DNA from: Prosthecobacter debontii
GTDB taxonomy: Bacteria > Verrucomicrobiota > Verrucomicrobiia > Verrucomicrobiales > Verrucomicrobiaceae
DNA length: 64,000 bases
Assembly: GCF_900167535.1 (NCBI RefSeq)
Contig: NZ_FUYE01000002.1
Coordinates: 1-64,000, forward strand
Direction of reading: 5' to 3'
In this document: piece after piece, positions 18,904 through 27,329 of the stretch
Layout of the letters: each line of letters opens with the position of its first letter
Numbering within the stretch: the stretch's first letter is position 1
The notes under the pieces: generated by a model
The model's input: only the letters and a program-made list of their open reading frames with translations
Databases searched by the model: none
What the model was told of the DNA's origin: nothing
Position numbers and translations under genes: made by a program

Positions 18904-20172
18904 TCACTGAGCGATCACCTCGGTGATCGCATGACGGATCGCAGAGAACATGGCCTCTAACTCCGTCTCGGAGATATTGAGCGGCGGCATCAGCACGATG
19001 GTATCCACCACCGGACGTGTGAGCAGCCCATACTTGCGAGCCGCCAGACAGGCTTTCACGCCCATCAGCAGCTCCGGCGCATAAGGGCCGATCTCCACGC
19101 CTGCGATCAAGCCACACTGACGGATATCCATCACCGCCGGGATCTCCCGCAAGGTCTCCAGATGTTGCGTAAACGAGGCCGTCTTGGCGGACAAGGTCTC
19201 CATCGTACCCTCCTCACGAAACACCTGCAAACTGCCCAGCGCCGCTGCACAGCCGAGCTGATTGGCCGTGTAACTGTGGCCATAATAAAAAGCACGACCT
19301 GCGCCCAAGAAGCCCTCAAACACTCGCTCCGTCGTCAAGGTTGCTGCCAGAGGCAGATACCCCCCGGTAATGCCTTTGGCCAAACAGAGAAAGTCAGGAA
19401 TCACCCCCTCCTGTTGACAGGCAAACATACTTCCGGTTCGGCCAAACCCCGTCATCACCTCATCCAGAATCAAGAAGACATCGCGTTGCTGGCACCATTG
19501 GCTTAACCCCTTTAGCATACCCTTCGGCCACAGACGCATGCCCGCACTCCCCTGGATCAAAGGCTCAAGGATCACGCCCGCCAAACGCGAAACCTCATCA
19601 ACACTCAAAGCATCCAGCGCCTCCAAGTTCGGAACACGCACCACTCGATACCCAAAGTCATTGCCACTGCCCTTGAAAATCGGGATACCCCCCACACTCG
19701 CTGCACCCAAGGTATCGCCATGATAAGCACGATCGAAAGCCAGGATGGTATCGCGCTCGGGATGCTCGTTTTGTTTCCAATACTGCAAGGTCATCCGAAT
19801 CGCCGACTCAATCGCCGTCGAGCCATTGTCCGAATAAAACACCCGACTGAGCGCACTGCCCGGCAATAGATCCACGAGCGCCTTACCCAACTGAATGGCA
19901 GGCTCATGCGTGAAGCCCAGGAAGGAGGTGTGCGAGATCTTCTCCAACTGCGCCCGGATGGCATTGTGAATCGTCGGATGACTATGCCCATGAATGTTCG
20001 TCCAAATGGAGCTGTTCCCGTCCAGGTATTCGCGCCCATGCTGATCCTTCAGATAACTCCCCTGCCCTGAAACCAGCATCAGCGGCTCATGCGCCTCCTC
20101 ACACCACGCCTGCATGGGAGTGAACGGATGCCACAGGTGGCGTTTTTCGAGTTGGAGGAGAGTTTGGATCAT
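18904..20172 (-). CDS. bioA: Adenosylmethionine-8-amino-7-oxononanoate aminotransferase
   Basis: About 422 residues, a class-III PLP aminotransferase of biotin synthesis that converts KAPA to DAPA with SAM as amino donor. The N-terminus LEKRHLWHPFTPM is diagnostic for BioA. DGNSSIWTNIHGHSHP and YSDNGSTAIESAIRM form the substrate and PLP-phosphate region, LILDEVMTGFGRTG the PLP ring site, and K266 in CLAKGITGG the Schiff-base lysine. The ATG at 20172 is chosen because the LLQLEKRH segment normally follows directly. No other bio gene is present. The start codon abuts one end of a long inverted repeat, so its leader RNA would fold strongly if transcription begins upstream of that repeat. Confidence 0.94.
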   Translation of the reverse strand: MIQTLLQLEKRHLWHPFTPMQAWCEEAHEPLMLVSGQGSYLKDQHGREYLDGNSSIWTNIHGHSHPTIHNAIRAQLEKISHTSFLGFTHEPAIQLGKALVDLLPGSALSRVFYSDNGSTAIESAIRMTLQYWKQNEHPERDTILAFDRAYHGDTLGAASVGGIPIFKGSGNDFGYRVVRVPNLEALDALSVDEVSRLAGVILEPLIQGSAGMRLWPKGMLKGLSQWCQQRDVFLILDEVMTGFGRTGSMFACQQEGVIPDFLCLAKGITGGYLPLAATLTTERVFEGFLGAGRAFYYGHSYTANQLGCAAALGSLQVFREEGTMETLSAKTASFTQHLETLREIPAVMDIRQCGLIAGVEIGPYAPELLMGVKACLAARKYGLLTRPVVDTIVLMPPLNISETELEAMFSAIRHAITEVIAQ

Positions 20173-20316
20173 ACTGGAGCGCACGCGTCTCGCGTGCCGT
20201 GTTTCGCGTCCTCGCGGAACACCGTTCTAAGTTCGAGATCCGCATCAACCGCCAAATCCAACAACGAAGTCTCGCGAGGACGCGAGCCTTAGCACGCGAG
20301 ACGCGTACGCTCCAGT
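20173..20316. repeat. Long-arm inverted repeat (MITE/REP-like element) before bioA
   Basis: The left arm (20173-20217) and right arm (20273-20316) are near-perfect reverse complements over ~44 bp with about 7 differences, separated by 55 bp. The outer ends read ACTGGAGCG and CGCTCCAGT; inside are CGCGTCTCGCGTGC and GCGTCCTCGCG blocks. The outer end touches the bioA start codon, and the element fills most of the gap between bioA and the upstream membrane-protein gene. This layout suggests a small non-autonomous mobile or palindromic element. Whether other copies exist in the genome cannot be seen here. Confidence 0.75.
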
Positions 20317-20355
20317 GAGAGTTGAACTTCGTTCTCCCTTCTCAAAACCCCCATC

Positions 20356-22152
20356 TCACCTCCCTCCTGCTGTCACACCCGGAGTCTTGTCCTCTTCATT
20401 CAGCGAGACCGTATGCACCACGCGATGATCCATTTCAACAAAGCGTTCGCCATCGAATAAAGTGCGTTCGAATTCGATCTCGAGTCGCTCCACAGGATGC
20501 TCACCCTGGTAAGTGTGATCCGGTGTTTCCTTGGAAAGAACATAGGCATGCAACGGAGGTGACAGCGTATGCAAGGTCTTGGGCAGAACGCCCTCAAGAG
20601 CACGATGCTGAGCAAACCATCGCTTCAGAAAGCCATCGAAGGAAGCGGTGCGCTTCGCGTCGATCTGCACCTTGCCATGGGTGGCGATAAGCCCCCGCAC
20701 GGCCTCCACCGTCCGGGCTTCACGTGCAGCCTGAGCCACGCGGGCCTCATGGATCGCGCCAAAGGTGCGCGTCAGGACTTTTTCCGGCAGGAGGAAATGG
20801 AACTGCGATTGGATGAACGCAAAGTCATAAGGCTCAAAGAAATCCGGCTTCACATACAGACGCCGCCCACCCTTCATCACAGCATAGACACTGTAGCGTT
20901 CGGTCACTTGCGAATCGAACCAAGCCAGATTGCTGGCCATATGGGAGTTCGCCGTGATCAGCAGATAGACCGCAGCCACAGCTCCCGATTGCCAGGAGAA
21001 AAGCCGCATCTCAGCACCCATCGTCGGCGCGCTTTTTTCATCCCCTTGCCCACGCCGTGGCCACTCGATGAAAGCCGCGGTGAGAGCGATCTGTAGCACG
21101 ATCCAATTCCAAAAGCTGTCCCCCGAAAAGAAGAAGATGCCAGCGTGCAGCATCACGCGCCCCGCCGAGAGCAGCACAAACCAACGCCGATTCCAAAAGG
21201 CCGTAATCAGGGCCAGCTCCACCACCAGCACAAACACCTTCATCGGCAGTGCCAGCGGTTGCAGGAAAGCGAGAAGCCGCACGAGCCCCTCCTCATCCCA
21301 AAAGGCGCTCCACCCATGCACGAACGTAGAGGCGGAGAGATTGAACAAATCATCGTGCAGCAGCCAGTCCCAGCTATCCAGCCCCACCTTCAGTTTGGCC
21401 ACGCCGGGAATCCAGTAGTGGATCAGCGCCGCACTGATGCAGGCCAGCGTGAAAGCATACGTCGCCTTGGGCAGACAACGGTTGATCAGAGGTCGTGCTA
21501 GACCCGCCGCGCACAGCACCCAGGCCAGATCCAGCACCATCTTACGGTTGGTGTATTCCGCATCGCTCAATCCCGGCACCCGCCATTGCAGATAGGTGAC
21601 CACCACCGCATACAGCAGCGCGGGAAAGCAGGCGGGAAAACGGAGGCTGACCAGCCCCAATAGCAGGATGATCCCACGATCCACCAGATGCCCCTGACCG
21701 AAGTAAAAGTTAAACGGATACAGGCTACCGGTCCAAACCAGGACACCAATCAAGGTCCAGGCGACCCAAGCCATACGACCTCCTCGAAGTAGGTCACCCC
21801 AGCTTCGCAGATCCCGATTGAAAACCGCATAACCACCGGCCAAAAGCAGGCTCCCCCAAAAGGCTGGCTTCAGCGCATTCTCTGCCAGTAAGGAGAGCAA
21901 AAACGACTGCGCCGTGTAGTCCGCTCGCGCCCATCCACTGACCGGCTGTCGAAAGAGCCGATACAGACCAAACACGATCAGCATCGCCATCAGCGTCTGC
22001 GCCGCCGCAGGCAGGTTGTGTATACAGGCCAGCCAACGGCTTCGCCCGGTTGGGGCATCGCTCTTACAGGGAAGGATGCATTTTTCGTTAGGCTGAACAA
22101 CGTCGGATTCGGGCATTTCCCGCAATGAAGGCATGTCGCTGCGCATCTTCAC
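20356..22152 (-). CDS. Large multi-pass membrane protein of unknown function
   Basis: 598 residues. About ten hydrophobic helices occupy residues ~50-430, starting with TLMAMLIVFGLYRLF and including FTLACISAALIHYWIPGVAKLK. A soluble C-terminal region of ~190 residues (FFEPYDFAFIQSQFHFLLPEK onward) rich in charged residues follows. The arrangement recalls HTTM/vitamin-K-carboxylase-like membrane proteins, but no diagnostic motif is seen and I do not assign a family. An internal ATG (codon 7) could be the start. It is on the same strand as bioA and separated from it by the inverted repeat. Its 5' end is divergent from a glycosyltransferase gene 92 bp away. Confidence 0.6.
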   Translation of the reverse strand: MKMRSDMPSLREMPESDVVQPNEKCILPCKSDAPTGRSRWLACIHNLPAAAQTLMAMLIVFGLYRLFRQPVSGWARADYTAQSFLLSLLAENALKPAFWGSLLLAGGYAVFNRDLRSWGDLLRGGRMAWVAWTLIGVLVWTGSLYPFNFYFGQGHLVDRGIILLLGLVSLRFPACFPALLYAVVVTYLQWRVPGLSDAEYTNRKMVLDLAWVLCAAGLARPLINRCLPKATYAFTLACISAALIHYWIPGVAKLKVGLDSWDWLLHDDLFNLSASTFVHGWSAFWDEEGLVRLLAFLQPLALPMKVFVLVVELALITAFWNRRWFVLLSAGRVMLHAGIFFFSGDSFWNWIVLQIALTAAFIEWPRRGQGDEKSAPTMGAEMRLFSWQSGAVAAVYLLITANSHMASNLAWFDSQVTERYSVYAVMKGGRRLYVKPDFFEPYDFAFIQSQFHFLLPEKVLTRTFGAIHEARVAQAAREARTVEAVRGLIATHGKVQIDAKRTASFDGFLKRWFAQHRALEGVLPKTLHTLSPPLHAYVLSKETPDHTYQGEHPVERLEIEFERTLFDGERFVEMDHRVVHTVSLNEEDKTPGVTAGGR

Positions 22153-22244
22153 CTGCTCTTACGTGACACCCCTGTCACTTGAAGATTTCTTCCACTGAGA
22201 CGAGCCATTCCTTTAGCCAAGCCCTGCGGGCTCTGCGTGCCATC

Positions 22245-23411
22245 ATGAATATTGTTTGGGTCAATAAATGCAAATGGCGGTCCTCCGGCCCCATCGTCAA
22301 TGTGGGTGTCCACAACGCCCATTCCTTTGCCTCCATTGGCTTGGAAACGGATCTCTTTGTCGGTGGCGGACCGGCGACAGAGACCACTGCGGATCTCGCC
22401 GACTTCTATTCGCTCGATCAGCCTCCCGGCCTGCACATTCACCGCATCGCCCGGGGTCAGTCCATGGGCATGGATGAGAGCGGTCCCATCTATCAGGCTG
22501 CCCGCCAACGCATTTTCCAACTCGCTAAAACTGGCCCCGTCGCCGTCTTCAGTCGCGAGCCCGGTTTCCTCTTCAGCCTCGCCCGACTGCGCTACCGACG
22601 CAATATCCGCACCTTTTACGAGCTGCACGATTTCTACTCCGATCTCTCCTGGCATGAGCGCAAGGTGCCCTTCTCTTTCCACCGCAAAAAGTGGGTCGAG
22701 CGTGCCCTCCTCCCGCATGTGAGCGGCCTCGTTTGCATCACTCGCGATCAGGAGAAATTCTATCAGCGTCTGTTTCCCCGGGTGCCCACCATCTACGCCC
22801 CGCTCGGCACTAAACCTTTTCCCGAGACGGACCCCGAGGTGAAACGGCGCGCTCGCACGGTCTTCTACGTCGGCCACATGCATGGCATGAAAGGCGTGGC
22901 CTTTCTACGTCAGGCCAGTCTCGGCCTCGCCCGTGCAGGCATCCGCACCGAGTTCTGGGGCGGAGGTGAAAAAGATACGCGCCCCATCCTCAAGGCCGCG
23001 AGCGACGCTGGGCTCCAGTCCTGGATCTCCGCCGTGCCCTTCCAGCCGCCCAAGGCCATGCATGATGCTCTGGCGGATCGCGCCAGCCTCGGCGTCGTCA
23101 TGCTGGCGGATACCTTTTACAATCGGCACCTCACCTGCCCGGTCAAAGCGCTCGACTACCTCTCCCATGGCATCCCAGCCCTAGGCACCGACATCCCCTC
23201 CGTGCGCGATATCCTTTCTGATACAGGCCACTACCTCCCCGAGAACGACACCGCCGCCTTTGTCGCCCAAGCCACCGCCCTGCTCGACGACCCCACCGCC
23301 TACGCTCAGGCCGCCACCGCCAGCCGTAGCCGCTGCGCCACCATCACCTGGCCCAAACGCGCCGAGTCCCTGCACCGCTTCGCTTTGGCTCAGTTTGAGA
23401 AGAAGACATGA
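22245..23411 (+). CDS. Glycosyltransferase, GT-B (family 4-like)
   Basis: About 388 residues with a GT-B two-domain layout. The N-terminal domain contains HRIARGQSMGMDESG and RTFYELHDFYSDLSWHERK, the linker GLVCITRDQEKFYQ, and the C-terminal domain starts with VFYVGHMHGMKGVAFLRQA. The late KALDYLSHGIPALGTDIPSVRD matches the E-x7-E-type donor-binding region of GT4 in position, although the classical EGFG motif is not obvious. MNIVWVNKCKW is used as start because the Rossmann strand begins there; an upstream ATG at 22179 adds 22 unlikely residues. The acceptor sugar or lipid is unknown. Confidence 0.75.
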   Translation: MNIVWVNKCKWRSSGPIVNVGVHNAHSFASIGLETDLFVGGGPATETTADLADFYSLDQPPGLHIHRIARGQSMGMDESGPIYQAARQRIFQLAKTGPVAVFSREPGFLFSLARLRYRRNIRTFYELHDFYSDLSWHERKVPFSFHRKKWVERALLPHVSGLVCITRDQEKFYQRLFPRVPTIYAPLGTKPFPETDPEVKRRARTVFYVGHMHGMKGVAFLRQASLGLARAGIRTEFWGGGEKDTRPILKAASDAGLQSWISAVPFQPPKAMHDALADRASLGVVMLADTFYNRHLTCPVKALDYLSHGIPALGTDIPSVRDILSDTGHYLPENDTAAFVAQATALLDDPTAYAQAATASRSRCATITWPKRAESLHRFALAQFEKKT

Positions 23412-23452
23412 AGACGTCGAGTTAGCTCGTTGAACCCTGAGCATCGTCCATC

Positions 23453-23665
23453 CTATGAGGTGCCTCTTTTATTCTTCTTTTGATAGATCACATACACCCC
23501 GCCAAGCAAAAGGAAGGTTATGATTTTGCACACTTCGATAGCTAACTCATGATCGGGGAATTTGGCCTTCAGGTAACCTGATGCAAAGGACACCACAAAA
23601 ACAACCACCATCGCAATTAGATAAGGTAAGATAGTCTTCATCCGTTCATCGCGATAAGGTTTCAT
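23453..23665 (-). CDS. Small two-helix membrane protein, unknown
   Basis: About 70 residues starting MKPYRDERMKTILPYL, with helices around LIAMVVVFVVSFASGYL and IITFLLLGGVYVIYQKK and a basic C-terminus. The frame extends further upstream to 23794, but that part overlaps the next small gene in another frame and looks non-coding. No family is recognised. It probably shares a transcript with the 84-residue membrane protein just upstream. Confidence 0.45.
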   Translation of the reverse strand: MKPYRDERMKTILPYLIAMVVVFVVSFASGYLKAKFPDHELAIEVCKIITFLLLGGVYVIYQKKNKRGTS

Positions 23666-23696
23666 AGATGCGAACTGTAAAATCCGCGTCCTTAGT

Positions 23697-23951
23697 TCAT
23701 GAGGGTCCGCCTTGGTCGATGCGCAATAGCTTCTCTCGCGACGCATGACTCCATAATGATCCAAAAACAACCAGTAGGACGACAGATGCGACACTCACGC
23801 GGGTGATGGCGTTACACGGAATCAACCCAGCATTGAGAAGTAACTTGCTGATAGCAGCCGCCCCACAACCCGCCAAAATGGATTCGAGGGCAAACCAAAA
23901 GAGCAGCAGGTATCTAAAAAATTGAGATGGGCTTTTCATTGAGATCTCCAT
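23697..23951 (-). CDS. Small membrane protein, unknown
   Basis: 84 residues with two hydrophobic segments (FFRYLLLFWFALESILAGCGAA and ITRVSVASVVLLVVFGSLW). A second ATG at codon 5 is an equally good start. No family recognised. It precedes another small membrane protein by 31 bp on the same strand. Codon use is more AT-rich than in the surrounding genes, which may indicate acquired DNA. The 247 bp upstream to the deacetylase gene hold only a small hairpin (CCGAGCG/CGCTCGG at 24128-24147). Confidence 0.45.
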   Translation of the reverse strand: MEISMKSPSQFFRYLLLFWFALESILAGCGAAAISKLLLNAGLIPCNAITRVSVASVVLLVVFGSLWSHASREKLLRIDQGGPS

Positions 23952-24198
23952 GAGAGTCCAACGACATAACGAGTTGACGACGCCTTAGCAAGACAAGCAT
24001 GCTAACGCATTTTCGCTCAAAACTACATCCAACTTTTGCAGTGAGAAGAAAGATGAGAGCCTCGATTCGTTAGCCCCAAAACCGCGCTATCCCGGATCTA
24101 GAGAATCTGCCCCCTTGATATCTGATACCGAGCGTCTCTTCGCTCGGGTCGAATGTTGCCTCACCTTGGAGAGGGGCCTGCATGGCAGAACATTTATC

Positions 24199-25137
24199 TC
24201 ACTCCGCCAAGGCCTCCACATGCGCCGTCACGGCACTGGCGAGGCCACTGAGATTGTAGCCCCCTTCCAGCACGGAGACGAGGCGGCCTTGGCAATGTTC
24301 ATCGGCGGCTTGCATGAGGAGACGAGTAAGTGCCGCAAAATCATCATCGGTGAGTTTGAAGCGACCGAGGGGATCATCCATGCGGGAGTCAAAACCGGCG
24401 GAGATCATGATGAGGTCGGGTTTGAATCGAGCGATCCCGGGGAGCAGTTTTTCATCAAAGGCGGCGCTGAATTCTTTCATGCCTGCACCGGCGGCGAAGG
24501 GGAAGTTCATCGTGGTTCCCTTGCCTTTGCCGCTGCCCGTTTCCTCGGCATGTCCGGTGAAGGGATACCAGGGGGACTGGTGCGTGCTGGCGAAGAGCAC
24601 GCTGCCATCTTCATCAAAGATGTCTTGGGTGCCGTTGCCATGATGAACGTCCCAATCCACGATCACGACCTTGGCGGCACCATGCTTACGCTGAGCGTAA
24701 CGCGCCCCCACGGCGATGTTGTTGAAGACACAGAAGCCCATGCCCTGCGCGGGACGCGCGTGATGACCTGGAGGACGCACGGCACAGAAGGCGCGTTTCA
24801 ATTTCCCCTGCATGACGGCATCTACGGCATTGAGCACCGCGCCTACAGCATGGGTGGCGATGTCGTAGCTCTTCTCACAGACCTGCGTATCGCCTGTGCT
24901 CAGGGTTTCTAAACCGGCGGTGATTTCTTCACGGGCGAGGTCGATGTAATCGCGTGTGTGACAGAGTTCGATCTCAGCTTCCTCGGCGATACGTTTTTCA
25001 ATGAGGGTGAGTTCCTTCAGCAGCCCTGACTCTGTCAATGCACGTGTGATGGCGGTGTAACGTGAGGGAGACTCCGGATGCCCCGGACCTGTCTCATGAT
25101 CCGTGTAGAGTGATGCAAGGTGCAGGCCTGTGGTCAT
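24199..25137 (-). CDS. Histone deacetylase family protein (class II/acetoin-utilisation-like)
   Basis: About 312 residues of the arginase/deacetylase fold, a zinc-dependent amidohydrolase. The key motifs are complete: RPPGHHARP with the catalytic HH pair, GFCVFNNIAVGARYA, VDWDVHHGNGTQ supplying D and H zinc ligands, and SAGFDSRMDDPLG with the third ligand Asp. In bacteria such enzymes remove acetyl groups from polyamines, acetyl-lysine or small molecules. The start at 25137 (MTTGLHLASLYTDHE) gives the standard N-terminus; 25164 would add nine residues. It is divergent from recG with 92 bp between them. Confidence 0.92.
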   Translation of the reverse strand: MTTGLHLASLYTDHETGPGHPESPSRYTAITRALTESGLLKELTLIEKRIAEEAEIELCHTRDYIDLAREEITAGLETLSTGDTQVCEKSYDIATHAVGAVLNAVDAVMQGKLKRAFCAVRPPGHHARPAQGMGFCVFNNIAVGARYAQRKHGAAKVVIVDWDVHHGNGTQDIFDEDGSVLFASTHQSPWYPFTGHAEETGSGKGKGTTMNFPFAAGAGMKEFSAAFDEKLLPGIARFKPDLIMISAGFDSRMDDPLGRFKLTDDDFAALTRLLMQAADEHCQGRLVSVLEGGYNLSGLASAVTAHVEALAE

Positions 25138-25229
25138 GGCGGATGATTTTTGACGGCAGGACAAGTTTTTCAGGATTTACACGAATGGCGAGCCATCTTT
25201 TCATCCCCCTGCCCTTCTAAATATCGTTC

Positions 25230-27320
25230 ATGTCCCTTGCCCTCGATGCCTCTCTTTCAGATGTCCCCGGATTACCCGCGCGCATCGTCAAAGCCTTGGC
25301 CAAGGAACAGGTGACCCAGGTGGCGGAGATCGTCTGGTGGCTGCCCTTCCGCCATGAGGATCGGCGCCAGATGGACGGTGCCTCTTTTCAGCCCAGTGAG
25401 ATCCCCGCTTGCTATCAGGTGCAGGTGTGTAAAACCGGCAATAAATTCTTTGGGCGACGGCGTGGGGCAGGTCTGTTTGAGGCACAGGTGGAACCCATCG
25501 GCGGGGCCATTATGGGCGAGCTTCTCACCCTGCGCTGGTGGAACATGTCCTTCATGAGCCGGACCATTGCCGAGGGGCAGCGCCTCATCGTTTACGGGCG
25601 TGTGAAGGAGAACAAAGGGCGACTGTTCATGGATCACCCCGAGTATGAGATCCTGAACGATGAGGATGAAGCGGCTCATATCCACAGTGGGCGCATCACA
25701 CCCGTGTATCGGCTGCGGGCGGGCATCACGCAGAAGAGTGTGCGCACAGCAGCGTGGTATGTCCTGCAAGCACTCTCTGAAGACTTCATCCCGGATGTGC
25801 TCCCCACGCCAAGTACCCAGGGTGAATTCGCAGGCTGGAGCCGAGCACGAGCACTGCGCACGGTGCATATGGCCTCTTCACAGGAGGATCTGGAGAAAGC
25901 CCGACGCTATCTCGCGCTGGAGGAGTTTTATGGCTATCAGCTCCGCGTGGTGCGGCGTCGCCGGGCAGTTTTGGATGCGGGAGGTCATGCGCATCAGGCG
26001 GGTTCTTTGGCCCAAGAGTTTGAGGCCTCCCTACCCTTCCAGATGACGGGAGCCCAAAAGCGCTCGCTGGAAGAGATCCAGCGAGACATGGCCAGCAATG
26101 CGCCGATGAATCGCCTGCTGCACGGGGATGTGGGGAGCGGTAAAACCGTGGTCGCTTTTGCCGCCATGCTGGGTGCGGTGGAATCAGGCCGCCAAGCCGC
26201 GCTGATGGCTCCCACGCAGATCTTGGCCGAGCAGCATTTCAACAACGCTCGCAAGTGGCTGGAACCTCTGGGCCTGAACGTCGCGCTGCGAACGGGGAAT
26301 CGTCTAGAAGAAGGCGGTGTGGAATTGTGGAGCACGAAAAAGGGATCGGATCGAAATCACATCCTCATCGGCACCCATGCCCTCCTTCACGATGAAAACC
26401 TGGTCAAGAATCTGGGCCTCGTCGTCATTGATGAGCAGCACAAATTTGGCGTAGCTCAGCGCGCGCGATTGATTCAGAAAGGCAACACCCCGGATGTGCT
26501 GGTGATGACGGCGACACCGATCCCCCGCACGCTGACGCTCACCATCTACGGAGATCTGGATGTCTCCACCCTGGATGAACGCCCCAAGGAACGAGGCAAG
26601 ATCATCACCAAGGTGCGACCTGCCTCCAAACAAGCCGAAGCCGCCAAGTTCCTGCTGGAACAACTGGAGCAAGGGCGACAGGGCTATCTGGTCTTCCCAC
26701 TCATTGAGGAATCCGAAAAGCTCGAAGCGACTGCCGCCAAAAAAGGTCATGAAGAGTGGTCCAAACTTTTACCTCACTTTCAGGTAGGCCTCTTGCATGG
26801 CAAACTCAGCGCCGAGGAGAAAGACCTCGTCATGCGCGATTTCCGGTCCGGGAAAACGGATGTTTTGGTTTCCACCACGGTGATCGAAGTGGGGGTGGAT
26901 GTGCCCAATGCCACCGTCATGTTCATCCACAATGCCGAGCGTTTCGGTCTGGCTCAGCTCCATCAGCTTCGTGGCCGCATCGGGCGTGGTGAGCACACCT
27001 CTTACTGTGTGCTCTTCATCAAAGACAAGGATGAAGAAGCCAAGAGCCGCCTCGCCATCATGGAAGAGACCACGGATGGTTTCCGCATCTCCGAAGAGGA
27101 TCTGAAACGTCGCGGTCCAGGCGATGTGCTCGGCCGAGCTCAAAGCGGCCAAGCTCCGCTGAAGTTTGCGGAACTGCTGGCAAATACTCGACTGGTGCGC
27201 CTCGCTCGACAGTTGGCTGAAAAAACATTGGATGAAGATCCTCGGCTAGAGTCACCACGCCTGGCGGAGATCCGTCCCTTTGTTTTCCAAGAGGACGCTC
27301 CGCAGGCGATGATGCAATAA
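25230..27320 (+). CDS. recG: ATP-dependent DNA helicase RecG
   Basis: A 696-residue superfamily-2 helicase that remodels stalled replication forks and branched DNA. The N-terminal wedge/OB domain includes VWWLPFRHEDRR and LRWWNMSFMSRTI. Walker A is HGDVGSGKT (K305), Walker B reads VVIDEQHKFGVAQR, motif III MTATPIPRTL, and the C-terminal helicase half has STTVIEVGVDVPNATVM and HQLRGRIGRG. The closing EEDLKRRGPGDVLGRAQSG is the RecG-specific tail. It converges on the kinase gene with only 9 bp between the stops. Confidence 0.97.
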   Translation: MSLALDASLSDVPGLPARIVKALAKEQVTQVAEIVWWLPFRHEDRRQMDGASFQPSEIPACYQVQVCKTGNKFFGRRRGAGLFEAQVEPIGGAIMGELLTLRWWNMSFMSRTIAEGQRLIVYGRVKENKGRLFMDHPEYEILNDEDEAAHIHSGRITPVYRLRAGITQKSVRTAAWYVLQALSEDFIPDVLPTPSTQGEFAGWSRARALRTVHMASSQEDLEKARRYLALEEFYGYQLRVVRRRRAVLDAGGHAHQAGSLAQEFEASLPFQMTGAQKRSLEEIQRDMASNAPMNRLLHGDVGSGKTVVAFAAMLGAVESGRQAALMAPTQILAEQHFNNARKWLEPLGLNVALRTGNRLEEGGVELWSTKKGSDRNHILIGTHALLHDENLVKNLGLVVIDEQHKFGVAQRARLIQKGNTPDVLVMTATPIPRTLTLTIYGDLDVSTLDERPKERGKIITKVRPASKQAEAAKFLLEQLEQGRQGYLVFPLIEESEKLEATAAKKGHEEWSKLLPHFQVGLLHGKLSAEEKDLVMRDFRSGKTDVLVSTTVIEVGVDVPNATVMFIHNAERFGLAQLHQLRGRIGRGEHTSYCVLFIKDKDEEAKSRLAIMEETTDGFRISEEDLKRRGPGDVLGRAQSGQAPLKFAELLANTRLVRLARQLAEKTLDEDPRLESPRLAEIRPFVFQEDAPQAMMQ

Positions 27321-27329
27321 AATCCGTTG

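Noticed and set aside
24128..24147. CCGAGCG/CGCTCGG hairpin behind the deacetylase gene
   Set aside because: Stem is perfect but short, lies 50 bp past the stop and has no T-run; not confident enough for a terminator.
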